A stretch of DNA of 64,000 nucleotides from Aldrovandia affinis (lineage: Eukaryota > Chordata > Actinopteri > Notacanthiformes > Halosauridae): the NCBI GenBank assembly GCA_029706075.1, contig JAINUG010000072.1, forward strand, positions 1,729,019-1,793,018, written 5' to 3'. The notes beneath the pieces are model-generated. The model was not told the origin of the DNA, searched no databases, and was given only the letters and a program-made list of their open reading frames with translations. Positions 10,789-23,908 of the stretch are shown here, in pieces. Numbering within the stretch: position 1 is the first letter of the stretch; each line of letters starts with the position of its first letter. Position numbers and translations under genes: made by a program.

Positions 10789-12480
10789 GGTAAATGGAAG
10801 TCTTGTAATTACGCTAACAGGAATGGGCATTTTTTTAAAGACATAATGGATGTGGCTCTACCGGGTGCCAGTAGTGTATTGATTGAAGAAGCTCATTCTT
10901 TACAAATCTTAAATTCTTGAATCAGTTTCAGGTGCCTGGGTGAGAGGTTGGTTGGGGGAGGCAAGTTGAGCCCCGGCATCTCTTATTTTACAAATTAAGC
11001 ACTGGTCCACGTGAGCAAAAGCACCTGTCAATCTCGTGGGAGCAGCAGGTATTCTAAGCAATGTCTGCAACTCAGGGACAGCAGAAAATAATGAAAGGTC
11101 TGTGCAAAGACACACATCATGCCTGTTTAAAGTACTTACAGAACAGAAACTTCCATGAATAAAGAAGAGCATCCCAGCGTGAAATGAAGAAGTATCCCTC
11201 CTGGTAAATATTTATTTTACATCTGGAATTAGCATACAAAATGTAATTAAAAATAAGCAACTTTCGTACTGTCTGTGAAATGGTGCGTTCGGATAAAGCT
11301 GCCATAAAGCGTAGATTTTAATTAGCAACCCCAGACGTGCTATAGACAAGCCATGGATAATGACACTGACTGAAATGGAATCCTCGATTGAAGCCTCTTG
11401 TGATGTTGGAGCGGTGGGGGGGTTGCTCTTTCAGCGACTTTCCATTGTGCTACACTCTGGAACCTATCCTGCCTTTCAACATGTTCCTGCTGTGGGCAGC
11501 ACTGAGACCCTATGGGTTCAGGAATCAGCCTGTGTGTGTTTTTTTTTTTTTTTTTTTTTTCTGTGACTGTGACCCAGCAGTCAAACTTTTACTTCACAGT
11601 CAGGCTTGGATACCTGAACCTGAGGCATCAGGCTGCAAAACCAAACGCCATTCCAATTTTCTGCTAAATTCATTCCACCAATTAGCAACTATCAGTCAAG
11701 TCTATTAGGTGTCTACGTATAACATTGCCCACATCATCATTCACATGGATATTGTGTGTCCATCACCGTTGAGGATAATGGGGTGTTTGTAAAAACCGTC
11801 ATCAAAGAGAAGAAACTTTGTTGTAATTGTAGCTGGGGTGAGCTGAGCCATTGTGAAGCTGTTGACAACCACAGCAGCTTTTTCACACAATTCTTCGGTC
11901 AACACACAGCAGGGGGTTGCGTATGCCATCATTACACTAACAAGACTGTTGCTGTCTGTTCTCTCTTCATCTTACCCTGTTATGGATGCCTTCCTCTTTT
12001 TCACTTCTGCGAAAAGCCTAGCTCAGAGCTTTATGTCAATGTGGCAGTTATAAATCTTACACGCTCAACTTTACCATATTTAGGTACGTTATGGACAATA
12101 ATTCATGGATTTTATATGCACGGTACATCGTAAATTAGAGACAGTTATGAGGGAACATGGCATCCACCGAGGCCATGAAGTGTGGGCACGTTGTTGAGGG
12201 TGGGAATGTAGAAATATGGAAATATGCCACGGAAAGGAATATTTACTGCATCCTGTATTTAGGGCTGAGCCGAAATACTTAGCAGAGGTTATAGCACTGG
12301 ACAAATGACCGGGTGATCATGGTTTCACCTGCTGGAGAAGATGCAACACTGTAGAAGAAGGTTGAAAGTCAATATTGTAAAACTGAAACGTTTTAAAACC
12401 ATGACTTTATTTGCAGATTTTGGTTGATGTGTGAACTCATCAGGCAGTTACACATATAGGATATGTATGGATTTTTGTAT
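10789..12480. other. unique stretch, no gene seen
   Basis: The only notable feature is the T tract at 11539-11560. Open frames up to 125 codons show no recognisable domain. Confidence 0.5.
11539..11560. repeat. poly-T tract (22 bp)
   Basis: An uninterrupted run of T follows TGTGTGTG. It could be the A-tail of a minus-strand retrocopy, but no retrocopy body is recognisable to its right. Confidence 0.8.
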
Positions 12481-14513
12481 TTATGCTTCTGGAGAGATCA
12501 AGGGACAAGTTAGTTTTCGATGATTTCTCAGTGTCAGCGGCCTGTCGTCACAGGTGTCCCCCGTGCACTTTGGTTGGCCGTAATTACAGCTTCCAGATAA
12601 GTGAAGGTGGGCGGATGAACTTGTCGTTGATTATTGGAGCTTGTTGCATTACCTGTCGCTTCCCATGGAGGCTGTACAACTGAAGTTGCTGCCCCCCTTC
12701 TGGGCTCTGGTCACACCAAACCCACTACAGAGGATATTTTCTGGCACTATTCTTGAAAAAAACATGTTTTTAAATAAGGCGAGAGCTTCTAGCACACCTC
12801 TGCAGTTCGGAACGCTTTGGCAAATGCATACAACCGAACAAACGGGACACAAACGGGACAAAATCCCAATGGGGAATCAAACAGATGGTGTTCTTGCTTA
12901 TACTGTACATTAATCACATTAGCACATGCATATAGGATAATTTTTTCTCTGATGATAAATAAAACGATCGAAACAAATTAAAATACAGTGTTGGAACAGG
13001 ATTGGGATTCTGCCTGTGGTTGATTCAGATTCTGAGCCCCTGTGCAATTTGGCTTTGTTGCTTTGTCAGGCATTCCGTATTGTCCAGGGAATGGTCTCTT
13101 GGCTATCGAACCCCAGGGAGAAGCTGACAGGTAGCTGTGGGAGTGAATCCATGCATCCCCCCCACCTTGTACAGCTGGCTTCCATGTCTCAAGCCTTTTC
13201 CTTTTTTTTGTGACATCTCCATGGAAACCACACATCTGCAGGGTAGCCTGGCCACCAGTTGATGCACTAAAACTTGCAATCACTTATACTTGTTCTGAAA
13301 GTCTAAACCTTTCTTTGTCTCATGCATCACCACCTTATTCAGAACCAGTCCCTGGTGAAAAAGTTTCTGGAACAAAAGTTTCAACAGGAATGAGGGAACA
13401 GATAGTCCCTCAGGATGACCCAAATATAGCACCTTACAGGCCCCAGCAATGTCCGAAAGAACATACCTATCCAGGAGTGGAAAAAATTATGGGATGGTGC
13501 TGTTTTTAGAACACCATATCCATTCTTGCACAAAGACATAAAACACAACAGAAAGGCCTTGATTCTGCCCACTGTATTATACCTAAAACATAGCAGGCCT
13601 AGGTTATTGAGAAATTCCAGAAAAGCCATCTCCACAATACAATCTACTGCAGGTCTGCCTCAAAGTGCTACACCTGCCAGACGCAGAGCCTTGGCGAACC
13701 TCGGTGGCAAACAGCAATTTGTACGGATACAGTTTGTGAGACGAAGACCTCCATTGAAAGCGATCAGCGGCACCAATGGGATTGAGAGCTGGGGGCATGG
13801 GGGGCGGGGGCACAAGAATATAAGGAGGGGAGCCCCCAGAGAGATGGAGAGATTGTCTCCTGCTCCAGCTCTCTGCAGACGGAAAATGGAAAAAATGATG
13901 AAAACTGAAAAGGAGGAATATAAGGAGCACTCGAATTACTCGCAGTCTGTGCCATCTGATTATCTTTCTCCTGTGAAGAGGGGGAAAACAGTTTAATGTG
14001 TCAGTGCTTATAAAATGTATGATGTGCAAATGTGTTTGTCATCTGTGTTAGCGGTAATTACCATATTCAATGTGAATCGCTTCCATCCGACGACTGCGCG
14101 TCTGTGCGTTGGCAAAGTTGTTCAACGAGAGTACAGTTCTCTACATAACTGGGAAAGTAAGCTAACACAATTAAATGACCACTTCTTCTACCAAATTCAC
14201 GGGGCCTACAAGGAGTAAAATAACACTAGGCCTGTTTTTTTTTAGCTTCTCTTATTAACCATCTAGGAACTGTGAAATGCAATTTGTGTGGATGAGCTGT
14301 GAATTTTAGCTGTGAATTTCCCCAAATTTGCAAAGCAATTTGCAAATGAAAATTGAATTTGAATAATGTATGGTAATATATTTTAATCATGTCAAATGGT
14401 CACACCAATTAAAGAAATTATAGCATATTTTCAAGATTCGCGTTGTGCACAAAAGTAACCTAAAGCTGGGGTTTAATGCCAAATACAATCGTGCAAAATG
14501 CTCTGGCATTTAC
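12481..14513. other. unique stretch of mixed base composition, no gene seen
   Basis: The interval has several moderately GC-rich blocks (about 12540-12720, 13020-13250, 13640-13990) and a G-run cluster at 13793-13815. The 156-codon frame 13526-13996 has no upstream context, domain or codon pattern that supports a gene. The blocks could be conserved regulatory DNA. Confidence 0.4.
13793..13815 (+). other. G-rich cluster, possible G-quadruplex
   Basis: Three runs of five or six G lie within about 22 bp. A fourth run (about 13827-13830) is farther off, so a four-run structure needs either a long loop or splitting of the six-G run. Confidence 0.35.
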
Positions 14514-14516
14514 ATG

Positions 14517-14537
14517 TATATATATATATATATATAC
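14517..14537. repeat. (TA)n microsatellite
   Basis: About ten TA units. Confidence 0.85.
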
Positions 14538-17056
14538 TACATTGCTATTATCCACCTGGTTGATGTAATAGAGAATATGTATTCCAAGTCAATGTGGAAT
14601 AAAGTGCCAAAAGCTCAGTGTTAACAGGTGCAGTTCACATTTAGTGTCAGCTTCCCAACGAGAGACTTTAGAGAGCTGATGTGTCGAATGCAAGCACATC
14701 CACGTGGCCCTTGTGCACAGCTCGGTGTCAGAGGAAAAACATCCAATAACAGGCTGCGGTTTTAGTTGACATCGGGGTTGGCAGAAGAAATACATGGATA
14801 AGCAAACACAACAAAGTGTTGCATCAAATGGAGCAGATGCAGCCTCCACTGTATTTTGAATGACGCAGTGGCGTGGAAAACGCATGCGGTCCCGCCACGA
14901 AGGTGATTGATCATTTCCCCAGGTATTTCTGTAATATTTGCAGCAGAAAGCATTAGAGGAGAATGATGGAACAGTGACACTGACTAGGCTGTTTGGGGTG
15001 GGGGGGGGGTAAAAAGAAGAAGGAGGTCTGGACAGATGCCCTGTCATTTTGTCTCCTTCTTCTCCAGCTTTATTAACACAGATTGCTTGGCTTGGACACT
15101 GATTGATTGTACTTCGCTTATTTATAGCATTGTTTACCCACAGCAAATAAAGTATGCTAATCTGAGCATGCCACTCAGGCAGTGAATGGCTCAGGAGCCC
15201 TATCTGTGATCTGTCAGTCTCTACACTGCCACCCTCTGCGCATCCATGTGGAAAATTGTCTATTTATTTATTTATTTATTTTAAAGAAACAAGGAGAAGT
15301 ATGAGGGGAAAAAATTGGGATTGGGATTTTTTTGATAATTAACAAAGACGCAAAGCGGTGTCAAGCACATGTTCCGTTCACCTTTTCACATTTGCCAGCC
15401 AACTAGTGATTCCTGCAACTTTTGCAAAGTGACTCCCAAACCTGTCGGCGTTTGTGTTTCCTTTGGATCTCACCATGTCACGGACGCTCTAGCTGGACTC
15501 CAGCACCTTTTAAAAAAATGTAAATCTATGAGGCCTATGCAATGAATGAGGGGGAATGGGAAAATGTTACACATGTGAAAGTGTCAAACTCAGATGTAAT
15601 CATGCGCCATGCATTTAGCGTGACAGCAGCGAGCTTCACAGGAGATCCACACATCTGTTATTTCATCACCTGAAGCTGCTGTTTTGATTACGTTTGCCAT
15701 AAACCTTGGAGCAAAATAAAATATTTAACAACAAAAATAAATTAGATAAAACCACCTTAAACTACCAATGTAAATCATCTAATCGTTTTCAATTTTGAGC
15801 CATGAGTAGTGGAATAGTTAGCAATTTAGATCACAAACAGGGCCGGGATGACTGTTTTGTCCCACTGGCTGAACTTACGCCAGCTCTTCACAACAGGGAA
15901 ATGAAGTGGAATCCTCAGAGCTAGCCTCATTAGAAGTACTCCTGGGGCTTCATCAAAAGCTCCCACATCCCAGCCGGTAACTCCTTTTTATGCAAAATTT
16001 ACAATTTATCGGACACTGCGCACAAAATCAGCCTCTCCATTTATTGTGATTAAATTCCGATACGCATCAAAAAGCCCAGAAAGAAGTAAAGAAACTTCAG
16101 GTAATAGAAATAATGAGGAGAAAATAACAATTAAGCTTACTTTAAAATCACATGCAATACAGTTATAAATGCGGGCATGAAGCATGTATGTCTATTCCTG
16201 TTGATTTGCCATTTACCCTCTATTATCTAAGACCGTGGTTGAATTGGAATCAAGAAAGAGCAGGGACAGCTATTGGGAATTCCAAAAGCTCATCACTTTG
16301 TTTAATGTAAACACTAGTATCATGCCAGGGTCAATATCAATAACCCTCATTCTCTCTCCCATCAGTGTTTGGAACACAAAACAGATTGACTTGTGGATTT
16401 CTATGCTCACTCTTTAATGAAATAGTTTGATTCAGATGCAGGCCCATCCACAAAGTAGAACAAATCAGACTCATTGTGCTTGCATGCTGTGGCATTGTGG
16501 CTATAAATATACTTCTGTGTTAATTTCCATTCTGTGTCCAGTGTATTGAATTATCAGTAAACCTAATTACTTTGTCCTTTGTAACATTGCAGTGTTCTAA
16601 TACAGTATATGTTCCAGACTTCCCTATGTGTCTTTCCTTATATAGAATTAACTCAAGCATATGTTGATGTTGTTTACCACTTGTCAAATATTGTTTTACA
16701 TTGGACATGTCAGGCGTATTGTTGCTCTAATTCCAGGAGGAATTCTGTGAGCGTGCTTATTTCCCCCTGCTTCACATCACAAGCTCCGGATGTACATGTA
16801 TGAATGAAGTGCGAATGCAGAACAAAAATCAAAAATAATGTCTGATTAGGAAAGTGAAATATTACTCACCCTGTTGTCCTGATTATTGAACTTAATATTG
16901 AATTATTTCAAAAATGTCCCTTTTTTAGTTTGATCTGCTCTTCATCACCAGTACTGTAGGAGCATAACAAAATAGATCAGTCTTCATACAGAGGAGAACG
17001 CCAAGTCTCAGGCATTCAAATGACATTCTAAACAAACAATGAAATTAGACATTACT
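14538..17056. other. unique stretch, no gene seen
   Basis: It contains a G tract (about 15001-15009) and a short TATT tandem (about 15260-15281). The 185-codon minus frame 14589-15146 starts at no recognisable gene context and shows no domain. The interval could hold conserved non-coding sequence, but a comparison would be required. Confidence 0.45.
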
Positions 17057-17407
17057 GGGTCCCACTTTACATTAAGTGGCCATAATACCAGTGTAAATGC
17101 AGTGTAACTACAGAAGGAGGTATGTACACATTATTGCACTGTACAATTGTAAAAAAGAAGTTCATATCTATAATTGTGGAGGAAAGAAAGAAGGAATTAG
17201 CTAGCTAGCACTTAAGGTTGTAACTGTGGGAGCTTAATATTTGACTACAGCAGAAAAAAACAACACTATACGTATGCAAACACATTTTTACATTGTAAGT
17301 TTTACAACGTAACAGTGTGTACATACATAGTAGTTACACTGTACCTACTTCTGCAGTTACACTTTACGTACACAGGTATTATGACCACTTCATGTAAAGT
17401 GGGACCC
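17057..17407. mobile_element. palindromic MITE, GGGTCCCACTTTAC family
   Basis: The left end GGGTCCCACTTTACATTAAG is matched by the right end GTAAAGTGGGACCC on the opposite strand. The similarity between arms extends tens of bases inward (for example 'gtggccataatacc' against 'ggtattatgaccac'). It is about 351 bp with no coding content. Related sequence occurs at 39118-40443 and 60795-60990. I could not find a convincing target duplication, so the superfamily is undecided. Confidence 0.75.
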
Positions 17408-17859
17408 ATTTCTGATTAGAATCATGTATGTCATTGCAAATATAATATAAATGTGAACTAATGTTTAGTCCATAGGTTCTCCACCTATTGTGTTTTTCTG
17501 CCCTTGACTTTCCTTCATTTCATTACTGCCCCAACCAAAAAAACAAACAAATAAAACTAGTGCATTTGCTATTACAGATATTAACAATATAAGCCCTTCT
17601 GAACTACATGCTAACTTCAACATCAAAGTATATTTTGATAGAACTATTACATGCAGGTCAAATTCTATTCAAATCAAATAAATACACACATGTTGCATAT
17701 AAAGATTAATATGTGTACAAAAACAGCTAAAACTGTTAGAATGTAAAACAGAGTCAAACAATGTATGCAGTGGAGAATCATCAAAGACAACCGAGATACA
17801 TATGCATCGATTGATTGTTTGTCTCTGCAGTGGTGTTTACACAGCGTTGAGTATAGAAC

Positions 17860-17900
<41 letters not shown>

Positions 17901-19298
17901 AAGACAAGCCTTGTGGATTCCAAGAGGAACTGTCTCATAGCAGTCACAGGGGGGAAGGGGGACAACAACTCCACATTTTTAATTGCAATTTGAAAATATT
18001 ATATTTATCTTTCATTTCAAATCAGTCACCTTAAATTATTATTCATTATTCTGTTTTGGCATTGCTTAAAATCACCAGCTTAAAACACAAAAGAAGAGCC
18101 ATGGCTGTGTAAAAGAGACACAGTGGCATAGTTGCATTTAACTTGGAGTATTTGGTGAACTGGGATAGATTAATTAGCTGAACTGTTTGCCAGTTCCAAA
18201 GCCTGCCTTTTATTAAAAGCATGTTTGTGTTTCTTTATACATGAAAACCTGATATATTATAATAGATGGCAATAAAAATGGTATGGTTTGTTAGTTTAAC
18301 AGCTTTAGTTATATACGTGTTAGCTTACTTTGACACATTCTGTTGTGAGTTAAATGAGGCTGCTACTCTAATTTTGTTTTATTAAATACATGTATTAAAT
18401 TGTTATGAGGCTTGTTGTTGCTGGGTTATGTGGGAGGGGTGGCCAGTTTGTGTCTGGGGGCCCAAAAAATTGTTGCCTCTGCATTGTTACTTTTTTAAGA
18501 GAATATTTTAATCAAAATTCAAAAACAAAATACAAAAAATAAAACAAAAACATGCTGAAGGGCAGGATGGCCTTTTTTCATGTTAATGCTCTTGTCTGAT
18601 TGGAAAAAAGAAGAATGGATTAATATCTCTTGGCATGAAGAAGGAAAGCAATTTGGAAATTAAAAAATTAGCCCTGAACCTTGACAACGGAGCAGAAACG
18701 TCTCAACGCTGGGTTGCTCCAACAACCTGAGTCATTATTGCTGGTGAAGACTGCAAGACGGTAAAAGCTCTACAAAGCTGTGGTATATCACGGGAGGGAA
18801 ACACCCCCATGTCATCACAACATTGTCACACATCACCACAATGCCCCTGATGCTAGGCTGTGTGTGTGCTGAGAGATCAGGTCCAGATTTAATCAGAACT
18901 TCGACCCACCCTCAGATCAATCATCGGTACAAAATCACTATGTTCCAAATAATAAACGAATGCGTGCTAAATCATATGGAAGCTCATCACATTACCACAT
19001 GTGTAATTAATGGTCAGCAGCTTGGTTCTGGAAACAAGTAATCAGCTATATTAGATGGAACAGAACAATCACTGGGGGAAGACTCGAGCACTCTTGCTTT
19101 TTTATTAAAAAAAAAAGAAAAAAAGGGTTAGGAACACACGCAGCCAGCTGTTGCTTCTTTTCCGTCTACAGTCCACTAGCTCAGCAGCGCCACCGTTGTG
19201 CCCAGAGGACTTAGCGCAGGCTCTGCTAAGGAGATCAACAGGGAGATGTGGCAACACTGAGATTGCATAGTCATTACAGGGATTGCATTACATTTCAG
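17408..19298. other. unique stretch with one GT tract, no gene seen
   Basis: No recognisable gene. The (GT)n tract is listed separately. Confidence 0.5.
17864..17899. repeat. (GT)n microsatellite
   Basis: About 18 uninterrupted GT units. Confidence 0.9.
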
Positions 19299-19445
19299 GG
19301 ATTTATCAGATGGTCTTGTTCAGAGAAACTTACACAGATCACATTTCCTTACATACAGCCCATATATTCAGCTGGATATTTACTGAAGCAGTTCAAGTTA
19401 AATACCTTGCTCAAGGGTTCAATGGCAGTGCCCCACCTGTGTACA
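19299..19445 (-). mobile_element. degenerate SINE fragment (minus orientation)
   Basis: Read on the plus strand it begins with a decayed form of the SINE tail ('atttatcagatggtcttgttcagagaaacttacac'-like, given here only in outline). It then has the internal block 'taccttgctcaaggg' with 'ggcagtgcccc', which also occurs in the better copy at 23909-24143. The tRNA-like head is not recognisable. Confidence 0.6.
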
Positions 19446-19798
19446 ATCAGCACTGGCTCGGTCAGGATTTGACTCTTGACAGTGAAGAGAATCACCACAA
19501 CAGGGGCCAGCACTTCAGCCGGATGTGCAACTGGGAGCCCCCATCACACTATTTTTTTACAATAATCTGTGACATCACTGTATTGATCACTTCATTTGAT
19601 CTCTTCCATGTTGGTGGGGCTTTAGTTTCCCGCTTAGGGAAGAGACAGATGATGCTAGGCAATGGAAGTTAAGGGTTTCTCTGCTTGTATTTAATCATTT
19701 CTCACTTTGGGCTTTCTCCATCTTCCAGATTAGGCCTGACAGATTCTTCAGTGGTCACTGTGAACATCAATACATATATATATATATATATATATATA

Positions 19799-21375
19799 CA
19801 GTACTGTGCAAACATTTTAGGCAGGTGTGAAGAAATGCTGTAAAGTAAGAATGCTTTCAAAAATATAAATTTTAATTGTTTATTTGTATCAATTTACAAA
19901 GTGCAAAGTGAGCGAACAGAAGAAAAATCTAAATCAAATCAATATTTGGTGTGACTACCCTTTGCCTTAAAACCAGCATCAATTCTTATAGGTACACTTG
20001 CACAAAGTCAGGGATTTTGTAGGATTATAGTCAAGTGTATAATTAACCAATTATACCAAACAGGTGCTAATGATCATCAATTTCATATGTAGGTTGAAAC
20101 ACAGTCATAAACTGAAACAGAAACAGCTGTGTAGGAGGCTTAAAACTGGGTGAGGAACAGCCAAACTCTGCTACTAAGGTGAGGTTGTGGAAGACAGTTT
20201 CATGTCACAGGTCATGCACCATGGCAAGACTGAGCACAGCAACAAGACACAAGGTAGTTATACTGCATCAGCAAGGTCTCTCCCAGGCACAGATTTCAAA
20301 GCAGACTGGGGTTTCAAGATGTGCTGTTCAAGCTCTTTTGAAGAATCACAAAGAAACGGGCAACGTTGAGGACCGTACATAGTGGTCGCCAAGGAAACTT
20401 AATGCAGCAGATGAAAGACACATCATGCCTACTTCCCTTTGAAATCAGAAGATGTCCAGCAGTGCCATCAGCTCAGAACTGGCAGAAACCAGTGGGACCC
20501 AGGTACACCCATCTACTGTCTGGAGAAGTCTGGCCAGAAGTGGTCTTCATGGAAGAATTGCGGCCAAAAAGCCATACCTCCGATGTGGAAACAAGGCTAA
20601 GCGATTCAACTATGCATGAAAACATAGGAACTGGAGTGCAGAAAAATGGCAGCAGGTGCTCTGGACTGATGAGTCTAAATGTGAAATGGCTGTAGCAGAA
20701 GGCAGTTTGTTTGGCGAAGGGCTGGAGAGCGGTACAATAATGAGTGTCTGCAGGCAACAGTGAAGCATGGTGGAGGTTCCTTGCAAGTTTGGGGCTGCAT
20801 TTCTGCAAATGGATTTGGGGATTTGGTCAGGATTAATGGTGTCCTCAATGCTGAGAAATACAGGCAGATACTTATCCATCATGCAATACCGTCAGGGAGG
20901 CGTCTGATTGGCCCCAAATGTATTCTGCAGCAGGTCAACGACCCCAAACATACGGCCAATGTCATTAAGAACTATCTTCAGCGTAAAGAAGAACAAGGAG
21001 TCCTGGAAGTGATGGTTTGGCCCCCACAGAGCCCTGATCTCAACATCAAGTCTGTCTGGGATTACATGAAGAGACAGAAGGATTTGAGGCAGCCTACATC
21101 CACAGAAGATCTGTGGTTAGTTCTCCAAGATGTTTGGAACAACCTACCTTTTGAGTTCCTTCAAAAACTGTGTGCAAGTGTACCGTGAATAATTGATGCT
21201 GTTTTGAAGGCAAAGGGTGGTCACACCAAATATTGATTTGATTTAGATTTATCTTCTGTTCATTCACTTTGCATTTTGTTAATTGATCAAAATAAACTAC
21301 TAACACTTCTATTTTTGAAAGCATTCTTACTTTACAGCATTTTTTCACACCTGCCTAAAACCTTTGCACAGTACT
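19799..21375 (+). mobile_element. nearly full-length Tc1-like transposon (inactive)
   Basis: The element sits in a TA-repeat target. Its left end is CAGTACTGTGCAAACATTTT and its right end is the complement with one changed last base (TTTGCACAGTACTA). The inverted repeats extend about 65 bp through 'tgctgtaaagtaagaatgct'. At about 1577 bp it is the usual length of a Tc1 transposon with one intronless transposase gene, found at 20221-21188. TA dinucleotides border both sides, as expected for TA duplication. Confidence 0.92.
20221..21188 (+). pseudogene. Tc1-like transposase pseudogene
   Basis: The family enzyme is a DDE transposase that binds the inverted repeats with two N-terminal helix-turn-helix domains and moves the element into TA sites. 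I take the start at 20221 (MARLSTATRHKVV), the usual family start, rather than the upstream ATG at 20179. In that frame the HTH reads LSQAQISKQTGVSRCAVQ. Three in-frame stops follow (near 20380, 20440 and 20608), and a frameshift near 20685-20690 moves the remainder to another frame (20760-21188). The first catalytic aspartate survives in LWTDESK. At the second, the usual QDNDPKH reads QVNDPKH, so the catalytic Asp is Val. At the third, a residue is missing and the Glu of the NPIE/NIIE segment reads Lys in DLNIKSVWD. The gene is dead on several independent counts. Confidence 0.92.
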
Positions 21376-21395
21376 ATATATATATATATAATTTT

Positions 21396-21715
21396 TTTCC
21401 TCCCCATTTGGTAGCCAATTACACCCTCTATTTATGTCGATTTACCCTCCCCACACAAGTCCGCCGCTCATCTCTTCAAGGCAAGCTAATTCTCAGTGGG
21501 CATCGATCTCAGCTTCCTTTGAGACGGAATTCACCCACCCATATTCTGTAGACTCCCTTCCGTGCTTCACGGCAGACCTGAGCCGGCTCACCCTACCCCC
21601 TCCCCCTGGGGTGGACAGCCAAATGCTGTCCCCTGACGGGTCAGTGCACACCACATCGGACCAGCCAAAATACGGTGCGTTAGACCGATATGCTATCCTC
21701 TGCCCCCTTAGACAA
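21396..21715. repeat. unclassified dispersed-repeat-like segment
   Basis: It directly follows the Tc1 element and its TA run. It is unusually GC- and C-rich for the region, starting 'tccccatttggtagccaatt' and containing 'gagccggctcaccctacccc'. The style resembles non-tRNA-like fish repeats, but I could not assign it to a family and found no second clear copy in the window. Confidence 0.25.
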
Positions 21716-23908
21716 TAATTAAGACGTGCCCCAATGCAAAATCATATTGTTTATTTAATATCTTCAAACTACTACAGAAAAACAGCTATTTTGATTAACT
21801 TTTCAATTTGCACCTCCATACCATTCATATGTTCTAGTCCCTGCAAGTTTAGGGATGTTTGTTCACAAAAGTGAAAGCACCCCTCCAATAATAATAATAA
21901 TAATAATCATAATATATAAATCAATACATAAAGAAATCTAATTTAACTAAATTTATTTATTTATTACATTAATTTAATTAATTTAATTAATTGCCTTAAA
22001 CTGCACACCAATCAACATTTTTGCACACAGAAAGGCAGCCATGAATCAAGTTTATACAATTCTGCAGAGCTTGCTGTCCTGCTATATTATTTGACATCCT
22101 TGGTCCTCCATAATATTTTAAATACTTGGCAGAAGACAAGCCCACAAAGTACCTGTCACATGGGTGACCTGGCACTGCTGAGACAGCGGATAGCCACGGA
22201 TCCCTGCTGTCTGGTGATCATGGAAAATGATGTCTCCAAATATATGGCCACCCCTAGGTTCAGTTGAGTCTCTGAAGAGGAAATTAATTCCCTACAGTAC
22301 CTCATGAATCTGAGATTAGCAGCTCACCAAGCATCTGTCACTGGCATTATGGACAAGAGCACAGATTAGTTCACACTGAAAGTGCTTTGTCCTTCATTTC
22401 AAGGGCAAATTAAACAAGTGTTTTCTTTTCTTTTTATTCTAATAATTTTTGTACAAATTCTAATACAATATTCTTTTGTTCATTTGTATATATGTGAAAC
22501 ACTAGCATTTCTCAATAAAAGTTCAAGCGGAACACTGGAACTTTCATCTGTATCTGAAAAAGATGATTTGAAGTGATGCTTTCATTGGTATATAGCTCCT
22601 CTTCTTCTTATCATGTAAGTGAATGGCAGTGTATACTGAATATTGGAGAATCTTTGTCATGGCAAGTCTATGGCAAGTCTATTTTTTTCTCCCATGTCTC
22701 TATTTACAAGTCACAATCACAAGATTTAAGACATAACTGAAAGTTTTGTCTTGTTTTAGTTTCATCTGAACTACAGCCTCCACTTAATTTTCTGAATCCA
22801 TTCTCTACAATGGGGGAAATTGGAGGCATTATCCCTGGGTGACATCATTGATTGGGGTGGGGTTCTGTATATTTTCTTTGTTGTGGGCTTAAAGTATTAT
22901 TTGTGACACTTTATCAATGAGATGGATAAATTATTCTTTAGGTGAGGACCAACATATTAAATAATGATTTTAACTGCAGTTCCCCTCTCAGTGGTTAGAC
23001 AGAACCAAGGCCAGAGGCACCCACTGCTATCCTGTACAGACAGACTCTCTTTAAATTTGTGTATAGCCTCCAAGAAACTGGCATGGGGATATTATATCTA
23101 TCATATAATTTCAGCTCTAGCCATAGAGCAGAATATCCTGCCAATTGTACCCCAAAATGTACAGGTAACTCCCAAAATAAAGGCAATGCTTGAGGGAACC
23201 TTTACATGGGTGCAGTACCACAAGTGTCATGGAGGGGCATGGTTCTTTATAATCTCAATTTTATTTTACATGCTGACGATGAAGTAGCTAGCTCTCATCA
23301 GCAATAATAATTTGCTGATCAATGCACCTATTGAAAGCTGGCAAGCTTTAGCCAACCAGACAGAGTGGAGAAATGTACATTGACACTAAGACTTTTGTTA
23401 ATTGAATAGCTTACAACCAGCATATAAACCATAAAGAGTATAAAATGCTATGTATAGCTTACGTTTGCCAATGCTACAAAAAGGTTTGTGGTGCCGTGAA
23501 ACCATCTCCACACGTAAAAAGCAGCTGTCACTACCCAGTACAATGGTGCGCAAGCATTTTGCACGTGTGACGCGACAGAAAACCTGGTCTGCACATTTTG
23601 CATGTTAGCCATCATTCATATGCATCTGTGAGAGTTCCCATGTCAGGGTGGCAAGTATTAGGATGAGATTATGCTAATAATAACATAATTAACCACTTTA
23701 GTGACTTATCAAGACTGGCCGCAATGGTGGAAAAGATAATTATACGTGTATCTTACCATCTGGGAAAAGCAGGTCTTAACTTGGGATCAGGCATGATATG
23801 GCTCCTGTAATTGTTTCTAAAAGAGGATATCATTGGCATGGCAGATTACAAAATTGAACATCACACTGAGAGATGGGGGGGATACATCCCAGCCTATTGG
23901 TTCGTTTT
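21716..23908. other. unique stretch, no gene seen
   Basis: It holds a short AATA/ATA tract (about 21888-21912) and the Tc1-type end fragment at 23157. Open frames up to 107 codons show no domain. Confidence 0.5.
23157..23235. mobile_element. Tc1-type end fragment (GTACAGGTAACT family)
   Basis: The segment starts GTACAGGTAACTCCCAAAAT, like the ends at 4470 and 56979. It also shares the next block 'ggtgcagtaccaca' with 4470. No opposite end is visible. Confidence 0.5.

Noticed and set aside
13526..13996. 156-codon plus-strand open frame
   Set aside because: Composition is basic and irregular, no motif is present, and it spans blocks that look non-coding.
14589..15146. 185-codon minus-strand open frame, one of the longest in the window
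   Set aside because: No domain, no homolog I recognise, no splice or promoter context. The length is within what chance gives in 64 kb.
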